From: Chengkuizengella axinellae
GTDB lineage: Bacteria; Bacillota; Bacilli; Paenibacillales; KCTC-33759
Direction of reading: 5' to 3'
Assembly: GCF_030730905.1 (NCBI RefSeq)
Contig: NZ_JAVAMP010000002.1
Span: 620,001 to 684,000, forward strand
Length of the DNA stretch: 64,000 nt
A model generated the notes under the pieces. That model saw only the letters and a program-made list of their open reading frames with translations, was not told where the DNA came from and did not search any database. The position numbers were made by a program, and so were the translations under genes. This document shows positions 24,079-33,186 of this stretch, piece after piece. Every line of letters begins with the position of its first letter. The stretch's first letter is position 1.

Positions 24079-24111
24079 GGATTCGACGATATCTTCGAAA
24101 GATCACAGATG
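24079..24111 (-). repeat. 33-bp dispersed repeat, copy 2
   Basis: This is the reverse-complement partner of 473-505 (29 of 33 identical). It starts 8 bases after the VOC gene stop. Its ATTCGACGATATCTTCGAA core is self-complementary, so a short hairpin could form. Confidence 0.6.
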
Positions 24112-24229
24112 AAGTACATAGAACAGTAAAAAAAATTGAAATTAGATAAAACTATTTTGATTAACAAGTTACAAGACGTTAGAATTGTGAAATAGCAAAT
24201 ATGGATAGAATAGCTTCAACAAATAAGGG

Positions 24230-25624
24230 GTGAGAGGAATAAACACTCAAAAGCGAATTGTAATTGCAGGAACAGGAAGTGGTGTAGGTAAAACAACTAC
24301 AACTATAGGGTTGATGGCATTACTGAAGCGAAGAGGATTAACTGTGCAAGGTTTTAAATGCGGCCCCGATTATATTGACCCTACCTATCATACTGTAGTG
24401 ACAGGAAGAATCTCTCGTAATTTAGATAGCTGGATGACTTCTGAAAACACGGTTAAGGAGATTTTTAATCGTGGAAGCAAGGGTGCTGACATTTCTATTA
24501 TTGAAGGTGTAATGGGTTTTTATGATGGTAAGAACCCAAAAACAAATACAGGGAGTACTGCAGAAATTAGTCTTTTAACAAAAAGTCCTGTTATTTTAGT
24601 TGTGAATTGTCAAAGCATGGCTCGAAGTGCAGCAGCCATTGTTAAAGGTTTTCAAAGCTTGGATGAAAAAGTGAATATCGTAGGTGTCATTGCCAACAAA
24701 GTAGGTAGTGAAGGACATTATAAACTTGTGAAAATTGCGATTGAGCAAGAATGTGGGATACCTGTGGTCGGATATTTGAAAAGGGAAGACCACATCAATA
24801 TACCTGAGCGACATTTAGGGCTGATACCTTCTATTGGAAGAGGCGAATTAGATTCGTTTTTTAATTCACTAGCAGATCTAATAGAGCAATCCATTGATGT
24901 TGATTATTTATTAGAATTAGCAGAAGCACCCGTTGTAGATGTTTTACCAGAATTATTTAAAGAATCGCCTACTAACTCAATTCAGAAAAGCACTTCAATA
25001 GCAGTTGCTAAGGATGCCGCATTTCATTTTTATTATCCAGAAAATTTAGAGTTGTTAAAAGCAAACGGTGCTGATATAGTATATTTCTCTCCTCTTGCAG
25101 GTGAAGAGGTTCCACCTGAGGTTCAAGGTTTATATATTGGCGGAGGTTTCCCTGAAGAGTTTGCAGAACAACTTGGTGAAAATGTTACTGTGAAAAAGTC
25201 AATTAAAAATGTAATTGAGGCTGGTATACCTACCTTAGCTGAATGTGGTGGATTTATGTATTTAACTGAGGAAATTGAAACAACAGAGGGTACAAAACAC
25301 CCTATGATTGGCTTGATTCCAGGTAAAGTGAAAATGCAAAAGAAATTAGCTGCTTTAGGATATAGAGAAATCACAGGTAGTCAAGGCAATTTTTTATTGG
25401 ATACCCAGATGAACGCCAGGGGGCATGAGTTCCACTATTCTACCTATGAAACAGAATTACCTATAGATCATGCATATGTGACAAAAGGAATGAGAGGAAC
25501 TAAAAAGGAAGGTTATTTAAATGCTAATCTAGTGGCTGGGTATACTCATTTTCATTTTGCTTCAAATCCAGATTTAGTGAAACGATGGATTGAAAAGTGT
25601 GTACAGTTTAAGCTAGAAATATAA
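24230..25624 (+). CDS. cbiA: CbiA: cobyrinate a,c-diamide synthase
   Basis: The 464-residue protein has the P-loop AGTGSGVGKTTTT, KCGPDYIDPTYH, EGVMGFYDGKN and the C-terminal type I glutamine amidotransferase domain (GGGFPEEFAEQL, TLAECGGFMYL with the catalytic cysteine). It uses ATP and glutamine to amidate the a and c side chains. The start is unclear: GTG at 24230 is the only usual codon, but AAGGG touches it and GAGAGGA falls just after it, while an in-frame stop lies 6 bases upstream. It lies 159 bases after the VOC gene and appears to end the operon; adenosylation and late genes must lie elsewhere. Confidence 0.93.
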   Translation: MRGINTQKRIVIAGTGSGVGKTTTTIGLMALLKRRGLTVQGFKCGPDYIDPTYHTVVTGRISRNLDSWMTSENTVKEIFNRGSKGADISIIEGVMGFYDGKNPKTNTGSTAEISLLTKSPVILVVNCQSMARSAAAIVKGFQSLDEKVNIVGVIANKVGSEGHYKLVKIAIEQECGIPVVGYLKREDHINIPERHLGLIPSIGRGELDSFFNSLADLIEQSIDVDYLLELAEAPVVDVLPELFKESPTNSIQKSTSIAVAKDAAFHFYYPENLELLKANGADIVYFSPLAGEEVPPEVQGLYIGGGFPEEFAEQLGENVTVKKSIKNVIEAGIPTLAECGGFMYLTEEIETTEGTKHPMIGLIPGKVKMQKKLAALGYREITGSQGNFLLDTQMNARGHEFHYSTYETELPIDHAYVTKGMRGTKKEGYLNANLVAGYTHFHFASNPDLVKRWIEKCVQFKLEI

Positions 25625-25817
25625 GCATAGAACATTTAATATACCATGATTCTTATTTTGGATTTCATATAATAGAGAATTGTTAGCTATTAAATTTCGT
25701 ACCTATTTGGTAGATTAATGAAAAAAATCGAAAATGATAGTTTAATAGAGAAAACCGTAGATAATGGAATGTAAAGACACTCTAGTCTCCTTATATCCTT
25801 TTTTTTAAAACTAGCAA

Positions 25818-25865
25818 ATACTATATATAGTGGTATATAATCAAATTCGTCACTATATATAGTGT
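25818..25865 (+). promoter_or_regulatory. Two NrdR boxes upstream of nrdIEF
   Basis: The 12-mer ACTATATATAGT occurs at 25820-25831 and again at 25852-25863, exactly 32 bases (three helical turns) apart. Both match the NrdR-box consensus (ACACwAtATaTwGTGT-like). The known ATP/dATP-sensing repressor NrdR binds such tandem boxes to repress ribonucleotide reductase genes. The nrdI start is 27 bases beyond. Confidence 0.88.
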
Positions 25866-25890
25866 TTAATTCATAGTATAAGGGGAAGTT

Positions 25891-26250
25891 ATGAAAATCG
25901 TTTATGCTTCTAAAACAGGGAATGTGAAACGTTTTATTAATAAAATAAATATAAGCTCGGTTCAACTACATTCAGAGTTGATCATGGACGAGCCTTTTAT
26001 ATTAGTTACATATACAACTGGTTTTGGACAAGTTCCTGAAGAGGTTGAGCAATTTTTAAAGTTTAATCATAACCAGATGGTTGGAGTTGTAGCAAGTGGG
26101 AACAGAAACTGGGGCAGCAATTTTGGCAAAAGTGCAGATATTATTTCAAATCAATACGGTGTTCCAACCTTACATAAGTTTGAGCTGTCTGGAACAACAA
26201 GAGATTTAGAGGTATTTAAGGAAAGGGTGTTACTCGTTGAAACATATTGA
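25891..26250 (+). CDS. nrdI: NrdI flavodoxin-like protein
   Basis: The 119-residue protein is NrdI: YASKTGNVKRFINKI for FMN phosphate binding, TYTTGFGQVPEEVEQFL, and GVVASGNRNWGSNFGKSAD. NrdI is a flavodoxin that supplies oxidant to assemble the dimanganese-tyrosyl radical centre of NrdF. ATG start with AAGGGGAA upstream. The end overlaps the nrdE start by 14 bases. This is the first gene of the class Ib ribonucleotide reductase operon. Confidence 0.94.
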   Translation: MKIVYASKTGNVKRFINKINISSVQLHSELIMDEPFILVTYTTGFGQVPEEVEQFLKFNHNQMVGVVASGNRNWGSNFGKSADIISNQYGVPTLHKFELSGTTRDLEVFKERVLLVETY

Positions 26251-28315
26251 GCTTAATAATGAAGTGATGAAACAGGAGAATGGCTTTTTTCAATTAGAAA
26301 AAGATCAAGAGGCCGTTGAAGCATTTATGGAGGAAGTGAAGGAAAATACCGTTCAATTCAACTCCTTAAAGGAAAAGATAGATTATTTAGTAGAGAATGA
26401 CTTTTACTATAATGTTTACGAAGATTATACATATGAACAAATTGAAAAAGTTTTTCAACTAGCTAACGCATACAACTTTCAATTCCAATCGTATATGGCA
26501 GCGTCAAAATTTTTCAAAGACTATGCTTTAAGAACAAATGATAAGAAAAAGTACTTAGAACATTATCCAGATCGAGTAACCATCGTAGGTCTTTACTTAG
26601 GTCAAGGAAACTTCGATAAAGCGAAAAAGTTAGTTGAAGCAATGATGGAACAAAGGTATCAGCCTGCAACTCCTACTTTTTTGAATGCTGGAAAAAGTCG
26701 TAGGGGAGAAATGGTTTCATGTTTCCTTTTAGATATGGATGATAGTTTGAATTCTATTAACTTTAATTTAAATACATCAATGCAGCTATCTAAAATAGGT
26801 GGGGGAGTGGCGTTAAATTTATCAAAGCTTCGTTCACGAGGGGAATCTATTAAAGAAGTGGCTGGAGCAGCTAAAGGTGTGCTGCCTGTTATGAAGTTGC
26901 TTGAGGATTCATTTGCTTATGCGGATCAAATGGGTCAGCGCAGAGGTTCCGGAGCAGTATACTTAAATATTTTTCACTGGGATGTTATTGAATTTTTAGA
27001 TACGAAAAAGATTAACGCTGACGAAAAAAGTAGAATCCAATCCTTATCCATTGGTTTAATTATACCGAACAAATTTTTTGAATTAGCTGAGAAAAACGAA
27101 CCGTTCTGTATGTTTGCTCCATACTCAGTTAGAAAAGAATATGGTGTTCATCTGGATGATATTAATATTGATGAAATGTATGAGGAACTGAAAACTAATC
27201 CAAACGTGGAAAGAAAAGAAATGAATGCAAGAGATATGTTGATAAAAATATCCTCAACACAGTTAGAATCAGGTTATCCATACATTATGTTTAAATCCAA
27301 TGCCAACAACCAACATGCATTAAAGGACATTGGTGAAATTAAAATGTCAAACCTATGCAGTGAAATATTCCAATTGCAAGAGACATCGATTATAAGAGAT
27401 TACTCTGAACCTGATGAAATCAACCGAGATATTAACTGTAACTTAGGCTCAATAAATATTGTAAATGTCATGGATTCGAAGAAAATTAGAGATTCTGTAC
27501 ATATGGGAATTGATGCTCTCACAACCGTGTCTGATTTAACGGAAATCAGCAACGCCCCAACGGTTAAGAAAGCTAACGATGAATTGCACTCTATTGGGTT
27601 AGGAGCAATGAACCTTCATGGATTTTTAACAAAAAATAAAATTGCCTATGAGAGTGTAGAAGCGAAGGATTTTGCAAATACATTTTTCATGATGATCAAT
27701 TACTATTCTCTTGAAAAAAGCATGCTGATCGCGAAGGAACGTGAACAAGCATTTAAGGATTTTAACAAATCTGAATATGCAAAAGGAACTTATTTTACAA
27801 AGTATATTGATAACAGCTATGTACCTGCAACGGAGAAAGTGAGAGCGTTATTTGCAGGTATTGAAATCCCAACAACTGAAGATTGGAAACAACTGAAACT
27901 GCTAGTACAGCAGCATGGATTATACAATGCATACCGTTTAGCGATTGCACCTACACAATCTATTAGTTACATCCAGAACTCCACTTCAAGTGTAATGCCT
28001 GTTGTTGATCGAATTGAAACCAGAACATATGGAAACTCTACAACGTATTATCCAATGCCATTTTTATCAAGAGAAAACATGTTTTTTTATAAATCAGCAT
28101 TCAATATGAATCAGTTTAAATTAATTGATTTAATAGCAGAAATCCAACAGCATGTGGATCAAGGCATCAGCACGATACTATACGTGGATAGCAGCATTTC
28201 TACTAGAGAATTAGCAAGGTATTACATTTATGCAAATAAAAAAGGTTTGAAATCACTATACTATACGAGAAATAAGAGATTAGATATTGAAGAATGTACA
28301 TCTTGTGCGGTGTAA
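26237..28315 (+). CDS. nrdE: NrdE: class Ib ribonucleotide reductase large subunit
   Basis: The 692-residue protein has PATPTFLNAGKSRRGEMVSCFLLDMDDS, the active-site cysteine segment NLCSEIFQL, the radical-path residues near SLYYTRNKRL, and the redox-active C-terminal pair CTSCAV. It reduces ribonucleoside diphosphates with NrdF. No N-terminal ATP cone of class Ia type is seen, as normal for NrdE. The start is TTG within the end of nrdI, with AAGGAAAGGGTG upstream. Length is normal, and no intein is present. It is followed 16 bases later by nrdF. Confidence 0.95.
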   Translation: MKHIELNNEVMKQENGFFQLEKDQEAVEAFMEEVKENTVQFNSLKEKIDYLVENDFYYNVYEDYTYEQIEKVFQLANAYNFQFQSYMAASKFFKDYALRTNDKKKYLEHYPDRVTIVGLYLGQGNFDKAKKLVEAMMEQRYQPATPTFLNAGKSRRGEMVSCFLLDMDDSLNSINFNLNTSMQLSKIGGGVALNLSKLRSRGESIKEVAGAAKGVLPVMKLLEDSFAYADQMGQRRGSGAVYLNIFHWDVIEFLDTKKINADEKSRIQSLSIGLIIPNKFFELAEKNEPFCMFAPYSVRKEYGVHLDDINIDEMYEELKTNPNVERKEMNARDMLIKISSTQLESGYPYIMFKSNANNQHALKDIGEIKMSNLCSEIFQLQETSIIRDYSEPDEINRDINCNLGSINIVNVMDSKKIRDSVHMGIDALTTVSDLTEISNAPTVKKANDELHSIGLGAMNLHGFLTKNKIAYESVEAKDFANTFFMMINYYSLEKSMLIAKEREQAFKDFNKSEYAKGTYFTKYIDNSYVPATEKVRALFAGIEIPTTEDWKQLKLLVQQHGLYNAYRLAIAPTQSISYIQNSTSSVMPVVDRIETRTYGNSTTYYPMPFLSRENMFFYKSAFNMNQFKLIDLIAEIQQHVDQGISTILYVDSSISTRELARYYIYANKKGLKSLYYTRNKRLDIEECTSCAV

Positions 28316-28331
28316 CTTAAGGAGTGAAACG

Positions 28332-29288
28332 ATGAAAGCAGTAAATTGGAATCAACCTGATGATGATTTTACGAAAATGTTTTGGGATCAAAACCTGCTC
28401 CAATTTTGGATTGATACAGAAATTCCTTTATCAGAAGATAAAATGAGCTGGATGGAATTAAGCGATACAGAAAAGGAAGTATATAAAAAGGTATTAGGTG
28501 GACTGACGTTATTAGATACTGAACAAGGTGGAATTGGTATGCCGTTGATCAGTCAAAACCTTGAAGGTTTGCAACAGAAAAGTGTGTTGGGCTTCATGGG
28601 AGCGATGGAGCATATTCATGCGAAAAGCTACAGCAGTATTTTTTCTACCCTTTGTACAACTGAAGAAATTAATGAGATCTTTCAGTGGGTAGAAGAGAAT
28701 GAATATCTTCAAAAGAAAGCAAACATCATATCTACATATTATGAAAATATTAACACAAAACTAGATCAATATTTAGCCATGGTTTCCAGTGTGTTTTTAG
28801 AATCTTTCCTATTTTATAGTGGATTCTATTATCCATTGTTTTTGGCGGGGCAAGGAAAACTAGTGCATAGTGGTGAAATTATCAACCTCATTATAAGAGA
28901 TGAATCCATTCACGGTGTTTATATAGGTTTATTAGCACAAGAGGTTTACAGGGAGCTAAGTGCTGAAGAGAAACAAGAAGCGGATTTAAAAGTAAGTCAA
29001 TTACTACAAGAGTTGTATTTGAATGAGGAAAACTATACAGATGAATTATATGGTCCATTAGGTATTCAAGAAGATGTGAAACAATTCAGTAGATATAATG
29101 CCAATAAAGCGTTGATGAATTTAGGATTAGAGGCTGCTTTTCCAGATGAAGAGATTAATGCTATAGTATTGAACGGATTAAATACGAACACGAAAAACCA
29201 TGATTTCTTCTCAACAAAAGGGAACGGGTATATTAAAACTTTGAATGTAGAGAAATTAACAGACGACGATTTCGTGTTTGAAGTATAA
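28332..29288 (+). CDS. nrdF: NrdF: class Ib ribonucleotide reductase small subunit
   Basis: The 318-residue protein carries the metal ligands in LTLLDTEQGG, GAMEHIHAKSYS and ESFLFYSGF...RDESIHGVYIG, and a tyrosine in the first EHIHAKSY helix area that can bear the radical. It forms the radical-generating subunit for NrdE. ATG at 28332 is chosen because AGGAGTG lies 7 bases upstream; the open frame extends further to 28287 without a site. A strong terminator follows at 29299. Confidence 0.94.
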   Translation: MKAVNWNQPDDDFTKMFWDQNLLQFWIDTEIPLSEDKMSWMELSDTEKEVYKKVLGGLTLLDTEQGGIGMPLISQNLEGLQQKSVLGFMGAMEHIHAKSYSSIFSTLCTTEEINEIFQWVEENEYLQKKANIISTYYENINTKLDQYLAMVSSVFLESFLFYSGFYYPLFLAGQGKLVHSGEIINLIIRDESIHGVYIGLLAQEVYRELSAEEKQEADLKVSQLLQELYLNEENYTDELYGPLGIQEDVKQFSRYNANKALMNLGLEAAFPDEEINAIVLNGLNTNTKNHDFFSTKGNGYIKTLNVEKLTDDDFVFEV

Positions 29289-29298
29289 ACAAACTAAG

Positions 29299-29344
29299 AA
29301 TAGTAGAGCAAACCAAGGCATTGGTTCGCACTACTATTTTTTAG
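29299..29344 (+). terminator. Terminator of nrdIEF
   Basis: AATAGTAG and CTACTATT enclose a second stem (ACCAA/TTGGT), followed by T residues. This gives a two-tier hairpin directly after nrdF. Confidence 0.8.
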
Positions 29345-29436
29345 ATAGTAGAAGAGTCGAATGATCTTCAGATAGGCGGTACTCCATCCCATCCCTTGTT
29401 TAATTAAACCAAACCGGTTTTAACAGTTCAAACCCT

Positions 29437-29789
29437 TTATGATCTTCGAGAAGAAGGAGCTGGATATAAATGCATTTTTGATAGCTCATTACCTGCTTCT
29501 ATCCCCAAATTATATTGCTCTTCTTCTAATAATAAAGGCAGTGCCTCTTTCCCATCTATTCCTTCAATATATGAATATATAGTATAACAAGTTTCCACAT
29601 CTTCTAATATTCCAATATCGATGGGTTGGGGGGATTTTACGTTAAGCAGTTGCATTTTTTTAAAGATTTGAAACTCTATTTTTTTCTTTTCATAGGCTCC
29701 AATATCACCTACTCGTAATAAATATTTATCATTATCGGTAGAAGCAACGTTATTCTATTTTGAAGCAGTTGAACATCATCTTCTTTCAT
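29437..29789 (-). pseudogene. Broken aminoglycoside-phosphotransferase-like gene
   Basis: Reading on the minus strand, an ATG at 29789 with AGGGGGAA upstream gives MKEDDVQLLQNR and then shifts frame. In the next frame it continues DNDKYLLRVGDIGAYEKKKIEFQIFKKMQLL, DVETCYTIYSYIEG and EEQYNLGIEAGNELSKMH. This is the N-terminal lobe of an APH/choline-kinase-like phosphotransferase. The frame then stops, so the catalytic loop (H-G-D) and metal site are absent. It carries a frameshift and a 3' truncation and cannot make an active enzyme. It lies convergent to nrdF. Confidence 0.8.
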
Positions 29790-30068
29790 AGTTCCCCCTA
29801 TTTTAGTATAGATTTCATTCCAAAATCATTTTGAGCATTAATACCTCAATTATCCAGCCACTATCTTATAGTTACTAAAATCATAATTAGATAGTTTATT
29901 GTATAGGAAATCTTATTATAATTCTAGTTTCTAGTTCCTAATTTTATTTCAAAAAATGTTATAACTGTCCCTTGGATATTAACATTTTTTTGATATCATT
30001 TATCATTTGTTTTACAATTAAAAGAAAGATATATTTTACAAAATTTGAATCTTTTTGGGTGAAATAAT
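29790..30068. other. AT-rich gap with no clear element
   Basis: Between the dead phosphotransferase gene and the DUF2071 gene I see only AT-rich sequence and no convincing promoter, hairpin or reading frame. Confidence 0.4.
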
Positions 30069-30839
30069 ATGAGTAACGAATTACTAAAATCAACACAACA
30101 TAGAGAATTTTCTGTACCTGCAAAACACTGGGTAATGAAGCAGACTTGGAATGATTTATTGTTTGCTCATTGGCCCATACGAGTTAATGATATAAGAGAT
30201 CATATCCCTGCCAGTTTAACAATTGATACTTTTGATGGGTTTGCTTGGATTGGTGTAGTGCCTTTTCATATGAGCAATATTAGAATGAGGTTTTTACCTC
30301 CAGTTCCCTTTGCATCTTCTTTTCCAGAAATTAATGTAAGGACTTATGTAAAGTTTAAAGGAAAAGCTGGTGTCTTTTTCTTTAGTTTAGATGCAATGAA
30401 TCATTTAGCTGTTTATATAGCTAGAAAATTGTTTTCTTTAAATTATTACTATGCGCAAATAGTACATTCAAATCATTCTGACACCTACTATTATGAAAGC
30501 AAACGAATGGATAAGGATAAAGTTCTGACAGGTTTTACAGGTGTTTATAAACCTATATCAAAGCCTTTTAGATCAACAAGGGATTCAATTGACTATTGGT
30601 TAACGGAAAGATATTGTTTATTTTGCAATGATGAGAAGTACTTATATAGAGGAGATATTCACCATGTTCCATGGCAGCTTCAACATGTAGATGCAGATAT
30701 TACGAATAATTCTATGACCTTACCAATAGGTATCAATTTACCATTAGAGAAACCCATTTTCCATTTCTCTAAGAAGCTCGATGCATTATTATGGTCACTA
30801 ACTAAGGTGGCGGATTTTAGGAGGACCTTGCTTGATTGA
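30069..30839 (+). CDS. DUF2071 (YqjF-like) protein
   Basis: The 256-residue protein matches DUF2071/YqjF: MKQTWNDLLFAHWPI near the N-terminus, FDGFAWIGVVPFHMSNIR, FPEINVRTYVKFKGKAGVFFFSLDA, and the late HHVPWQLQHVDADI segment. The biochemical role of this family is not known. The protein is soluble and cytosolic in appearance. ATG start with a weak GGTGA site. Its stop overlaps a possible 39-codon gene with a good ribosome binding site, and a terminator follows that. Confidence 0.85.
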   Translation: MSNELLKSTQHREFSVPAKHWVMKQTWNDLLFAHWPIRVNDIRDHIPASLTIDTFDGFAWIGVVPFHMSNIRMRFLPPVPFASSFPEINVRTYVKFKGKAGVFFFSLDAMNHLAVYIARKLFSLNYYYAQIVHSNHSDTYYYESKRMDKDKVLTGFTGVYKPISKPFRSTRDSIDYWLTERYCLFCNDEKYLYRGDIHHVPWQLQHVDADITNNSMTLPIGINLPLEKPIFHFSKKLDALLWSLTKVADFRRTLLD

Positions 30840-30951
30840 GATAAGGAATAAAGTTGTTAGTATAGTTTTAATCTCGGTGATTATGGTTGTATTATTTAAT
30901 CAATATCTATTTCTAAAATATTACACATATAATCATTGTTTAATCTACTAA
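30832..30951 (+). CDS. Possible 39-residue single-helix membrane protein
   Basis: A TTG at 30832 has AGGAGG 7 bases upstream and opens a 39-codon frame overlapping the last codons of the DUF2071 gene. The product would have a short charged start (IEIRNK) and one hydrophobic helix (about residues 9-30). A terminator follows its stop codon by one base, so the transcript seems built to include it. I know no homologue. It may be a small membrane protein coupled to the DUF2071 gene, or a chance frame. Confidence 0.45.
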   Translation: MIEIRNKVVSIVLISVIMVVLFNQYLFLKYYTYNHCLIY

Positions 30952-30952
30952 A

Positions 30953-30985
30953 AAGGAAGGGTTCAGCTGTCCCTTCCTATTATTT
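30953..30985 (+). terminator. Terminator after DUF2071/small ORF
   Basis: AGGAAGGG and CCCTTCCT form an 8-bp stem with a 9-base loop, followed by TATTATTTAT. It starts directly after the stop codon at 30949-30951. Confidence 0.65.
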
Positions 30986-31115
30986 ATATTTTGTTCACAT
31001 TCAAATAAATGAAACAAATACATTCATATTCATGGACTAATCAAACAAATGATGTGATTTATTAACTCTTTGTAGAAATCTCTCTAAAATGTTTAATGTT
31101 ATATTTTATATTGAA

Positions 31116-31898
31116 TCAATTTTCTGTTACATTAATTTCATAAATAACGGATGCTGTGCCTTCTTCCCAAGTATAAATGTTAAGTCTATATTGCTCTCCA
31201 GGGATAAGATCAATAATATTTTGACTACTGCTATTAAAATCCAACCATGCTACCATTTGGTCATTATTGTCAAATAGAATCCAATTGATAGGGGCATTGC
31301 CCTCGATGATTTGAAAATCTATTTGGATAGAATCTCCCACAGGAACTATTTGATAATTTATTTGATCATTATCTCGATCTAGGTTTCCACTTTCATTAAG
31401 AATATGATCGTCTTGTAAATTAAAATTAAAAGTTTCAATAAGTTCAATAAATCCGCCATTTGCTTCCAACGTAGCATGGATTGTAAGAATTCCACCAGTA
31501 TATGTACCTTCTTGTTCAACTAATTCAGAAATTCTTCTGACGTTCTCTCCGCCAAAGTTCATGCTTTTTTCTTCTCCATCCTCAGAAAACAATAACCACT
31601 CAGCGCTAATAGATTCATTAGTTCTAGGTGGAGTAGATGGACTGTCAGGACCTCTTGGTGCTTCGATCACGAACGCATCTGCAGATATATTTAAAACTGC
31701 ACTTGATTCGTTTAACGTTACAGTCCCACTTACTTCTACACAACCATTATGAGTTTCAGAGCTATATGGAACTCTAATATCATCACATTCATCTATGATA
31801 AAACTCATAGGTTCACCAGCAGCAAATGCTGAAATTGGAAAAGATAAAACGAATAGCGAAATAATAACAACCCATTGTAATTTTCTATTTTTATTCAT
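31116..31898 (-). CDS. Secreted beta-rich protein of unknown function
   Basis: The 260-residue protein has a clear signal peptide (MNKNRKLQWVV..., hydrophobic core, cleavage near AFAAGEP). ATG at 31898 is chosen because AAAGGAAAA lies upstream. The mature part is acidic with alternating strand-like pattern. Two cysteines in the first part (DECDDIR and HNGCVEV) could form a disulfide. The last 90 residues (IQIDFQIIEGNAPINWILFD ... GEQYRLNIYTWEEGTASVIYEI) look like an Ig/bacterial pre-peptidase C-like beta-sandwich. No catalytic motif is seen. It is a single gene. Confidence 0.7.
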   Translation of the reverse strand: MNKNRKLQWVVIISLFVLSFPISAFAAGEPMSFIIDECDDIRVPYSSETHNGCVEVSGTVTLNESSAVLNISADAFVIEAPRGPDSPSTPPRTNESISAEWLLFSEDGEEKSMNFGGENVRRISELVEQEGTYTGGILTIHATLEANGGFIELIETFNFNLQDDHILNESGNLDRDNDQINYQIVPVGDSIQIDFQIIEGNAPINWILFDNNDQMVAWLDFNSSSQNIIDLIPGEQYRLNIYTWEEGTASVIYEINVTEN

Positions 31899-32301
31899 TG
31901 GTTTTTTCCTTTCATATTCAGTATTTAAAGAGATTGTAAGAGCATAAATCACATCAATTATTGGATTAAATTTAAAGTTTAATAGAAATCAAATATCACC
32001 TACTTTTTTCAATATATAACAAATATCTAACTTACAATGTAATGGTTAAATGGTTTGACCTTTTGTATTATAGTATTAATTGGCAAAAAATACAACAGTT
32101 TTATTGAAAATTTTACATAGATTTTACAATTAATAGATAATTATTCATTTTATGAATATGATTATACACAATTTAGCTATTCATATATCTTTCCAAATAA
32201 AGAAAAGTGTTTTAGTAACAGGAAGGTTTTGAGAGGGCCATGATATAATGAATAGTGATTTCAAAACATCAAATAAATAGAATTATGAAAAGGTGATACA
32301 A
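31899..32301. other. Divergent intergenic region; extended -10 promoter for the downstream nucleotidyltransferase
   Basis: This 400-base AT-rich region separates two divergent genes. An extended -10 element TGATATAAT at 32241-32249 lies about 50 bases before the aminoglycoside nucleotidyltransferase start. I see no clear -35 and no other element. Confidence 0.4.
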
Positions 32302-33159
32302 ATGAGAAATGAAAATGAAGTTATGAATCAAATACTGGAGTATGCAGAAAACAATGAAATGGTTAGAGCAGTTATACTAAATGGTTCACGAGCAAATCCA
32401 AATCTAAAAAATGATATATTTAGTGATTATGATGTTGTATTTTTAGTAAAGGATCCTACGTTTTTCTTAGAGCATCAAGATTGGATTCAACATTTTGGCA
32501 AAACAATAATTATGCAGCAAAATAGTTTTGATGATAATGGAGAAAAATCACATATATTTTTAATGATTTTTGAAGATGGTGTTAGAATAGATTTATTTTT
32601 CCGATCTATAAAAGAAGTTAATAAATGTTTGGAAGACAGTCTCAAAGTTACACTATTGGATAAAGACAACATTTTACCAGAGTTCGACCCAGCCACTGAA
32701 GAATATTATTATACAAAAAAACCAACAAAGCAAAAATTTGAAAAAGACTGTAATAACTTTTGGTGGTGTTCAACTTATGTGGCAAAAAGTATTTGGAGAG
32801 ATCAGTTATCTTATGCAAAATACATATATGATGTCATAATGAAAGATCATATGCGTGATATGATTTCTTGGTACATAGGCAGCAAAAAAAATTGGGAAGT
32901 AAACTCGGGATCGCTGGGAAAACACTTTAAACAGCAATTGCCTGAAGAATTGTGGAACTCCTTTGAAAAAACGTATTCCGGATCAAACTATGAAGAAATA
33001 TGGGAGTCTCTTTTTGAGGCAGGAAAACTATTTAGAAAAATAGGTTTGGAGACAGCTGAGCAGCTTGGATATGAATATCCATTTGAAGATGATGAAAAAG
33101 TGACCGAATACCTTAAAAAAATAAAAGAACTTCCTAAAGACGCTAAGACAATCGTTTAA
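32302..33159 (+). CDS. AadK/AadE-like aminoglycoside 6-adenylyltransferase
   Basis: The 285-residue protein matches ANT(6)-type nucleotidyltransferases (AadK of B. subtilis, AadE). The active-site pattern is LNGSRANP...FSDYDVVFLV, with GSR and the DYD metal-binding pair; later MLFEDGVRIDLFF-like (here LMIFEDGVRIDLFF) and NNFWWCSTYVAKSIWRDQLSYAK are family features. Such enzymes adenylate streptomycin at position 6. ATG at 32302 is preferred for its AAAAGGTG site; the open frame begins at 32293. Chromosomal copies may have other substrates. It is a single gene. Confidence 0.85.
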   Translation: MRNENEVMNQILEYAENNEMVRAVILNGSRANPNLKNDIFSDYDVVFLVKDPTFFLEHQDWIQHFGKTIIMQQNSFDDNGEKSHIFLMIFEDGVRIDLFFRSIKEVNKCLEDSLKVTLLDKDNILPEFDPATEEYYYTKKPTKQKFEKDCNNFWWCSTYVAKSIWRDQLSYAKYIYDVIMKDHMRDMISWYIGSKKNWEVNSGSLGKHFKQQLPEELWNSFEKTYSGSNYEEIWESLFEAGKLFRKIGLETAEQLGYEYPFEDDEKVTEYLKKIKELPKDAKTIV

Positions 33160-33186
33160 TCATTAGTCGCAATTGATGGAGGATGA

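Noticed and set aside
26237-28315. Possible intein or intron in nrdE
   Set aside because: nrdE genes often carry them, but the length (692) and uninterrupted motifs are normal.
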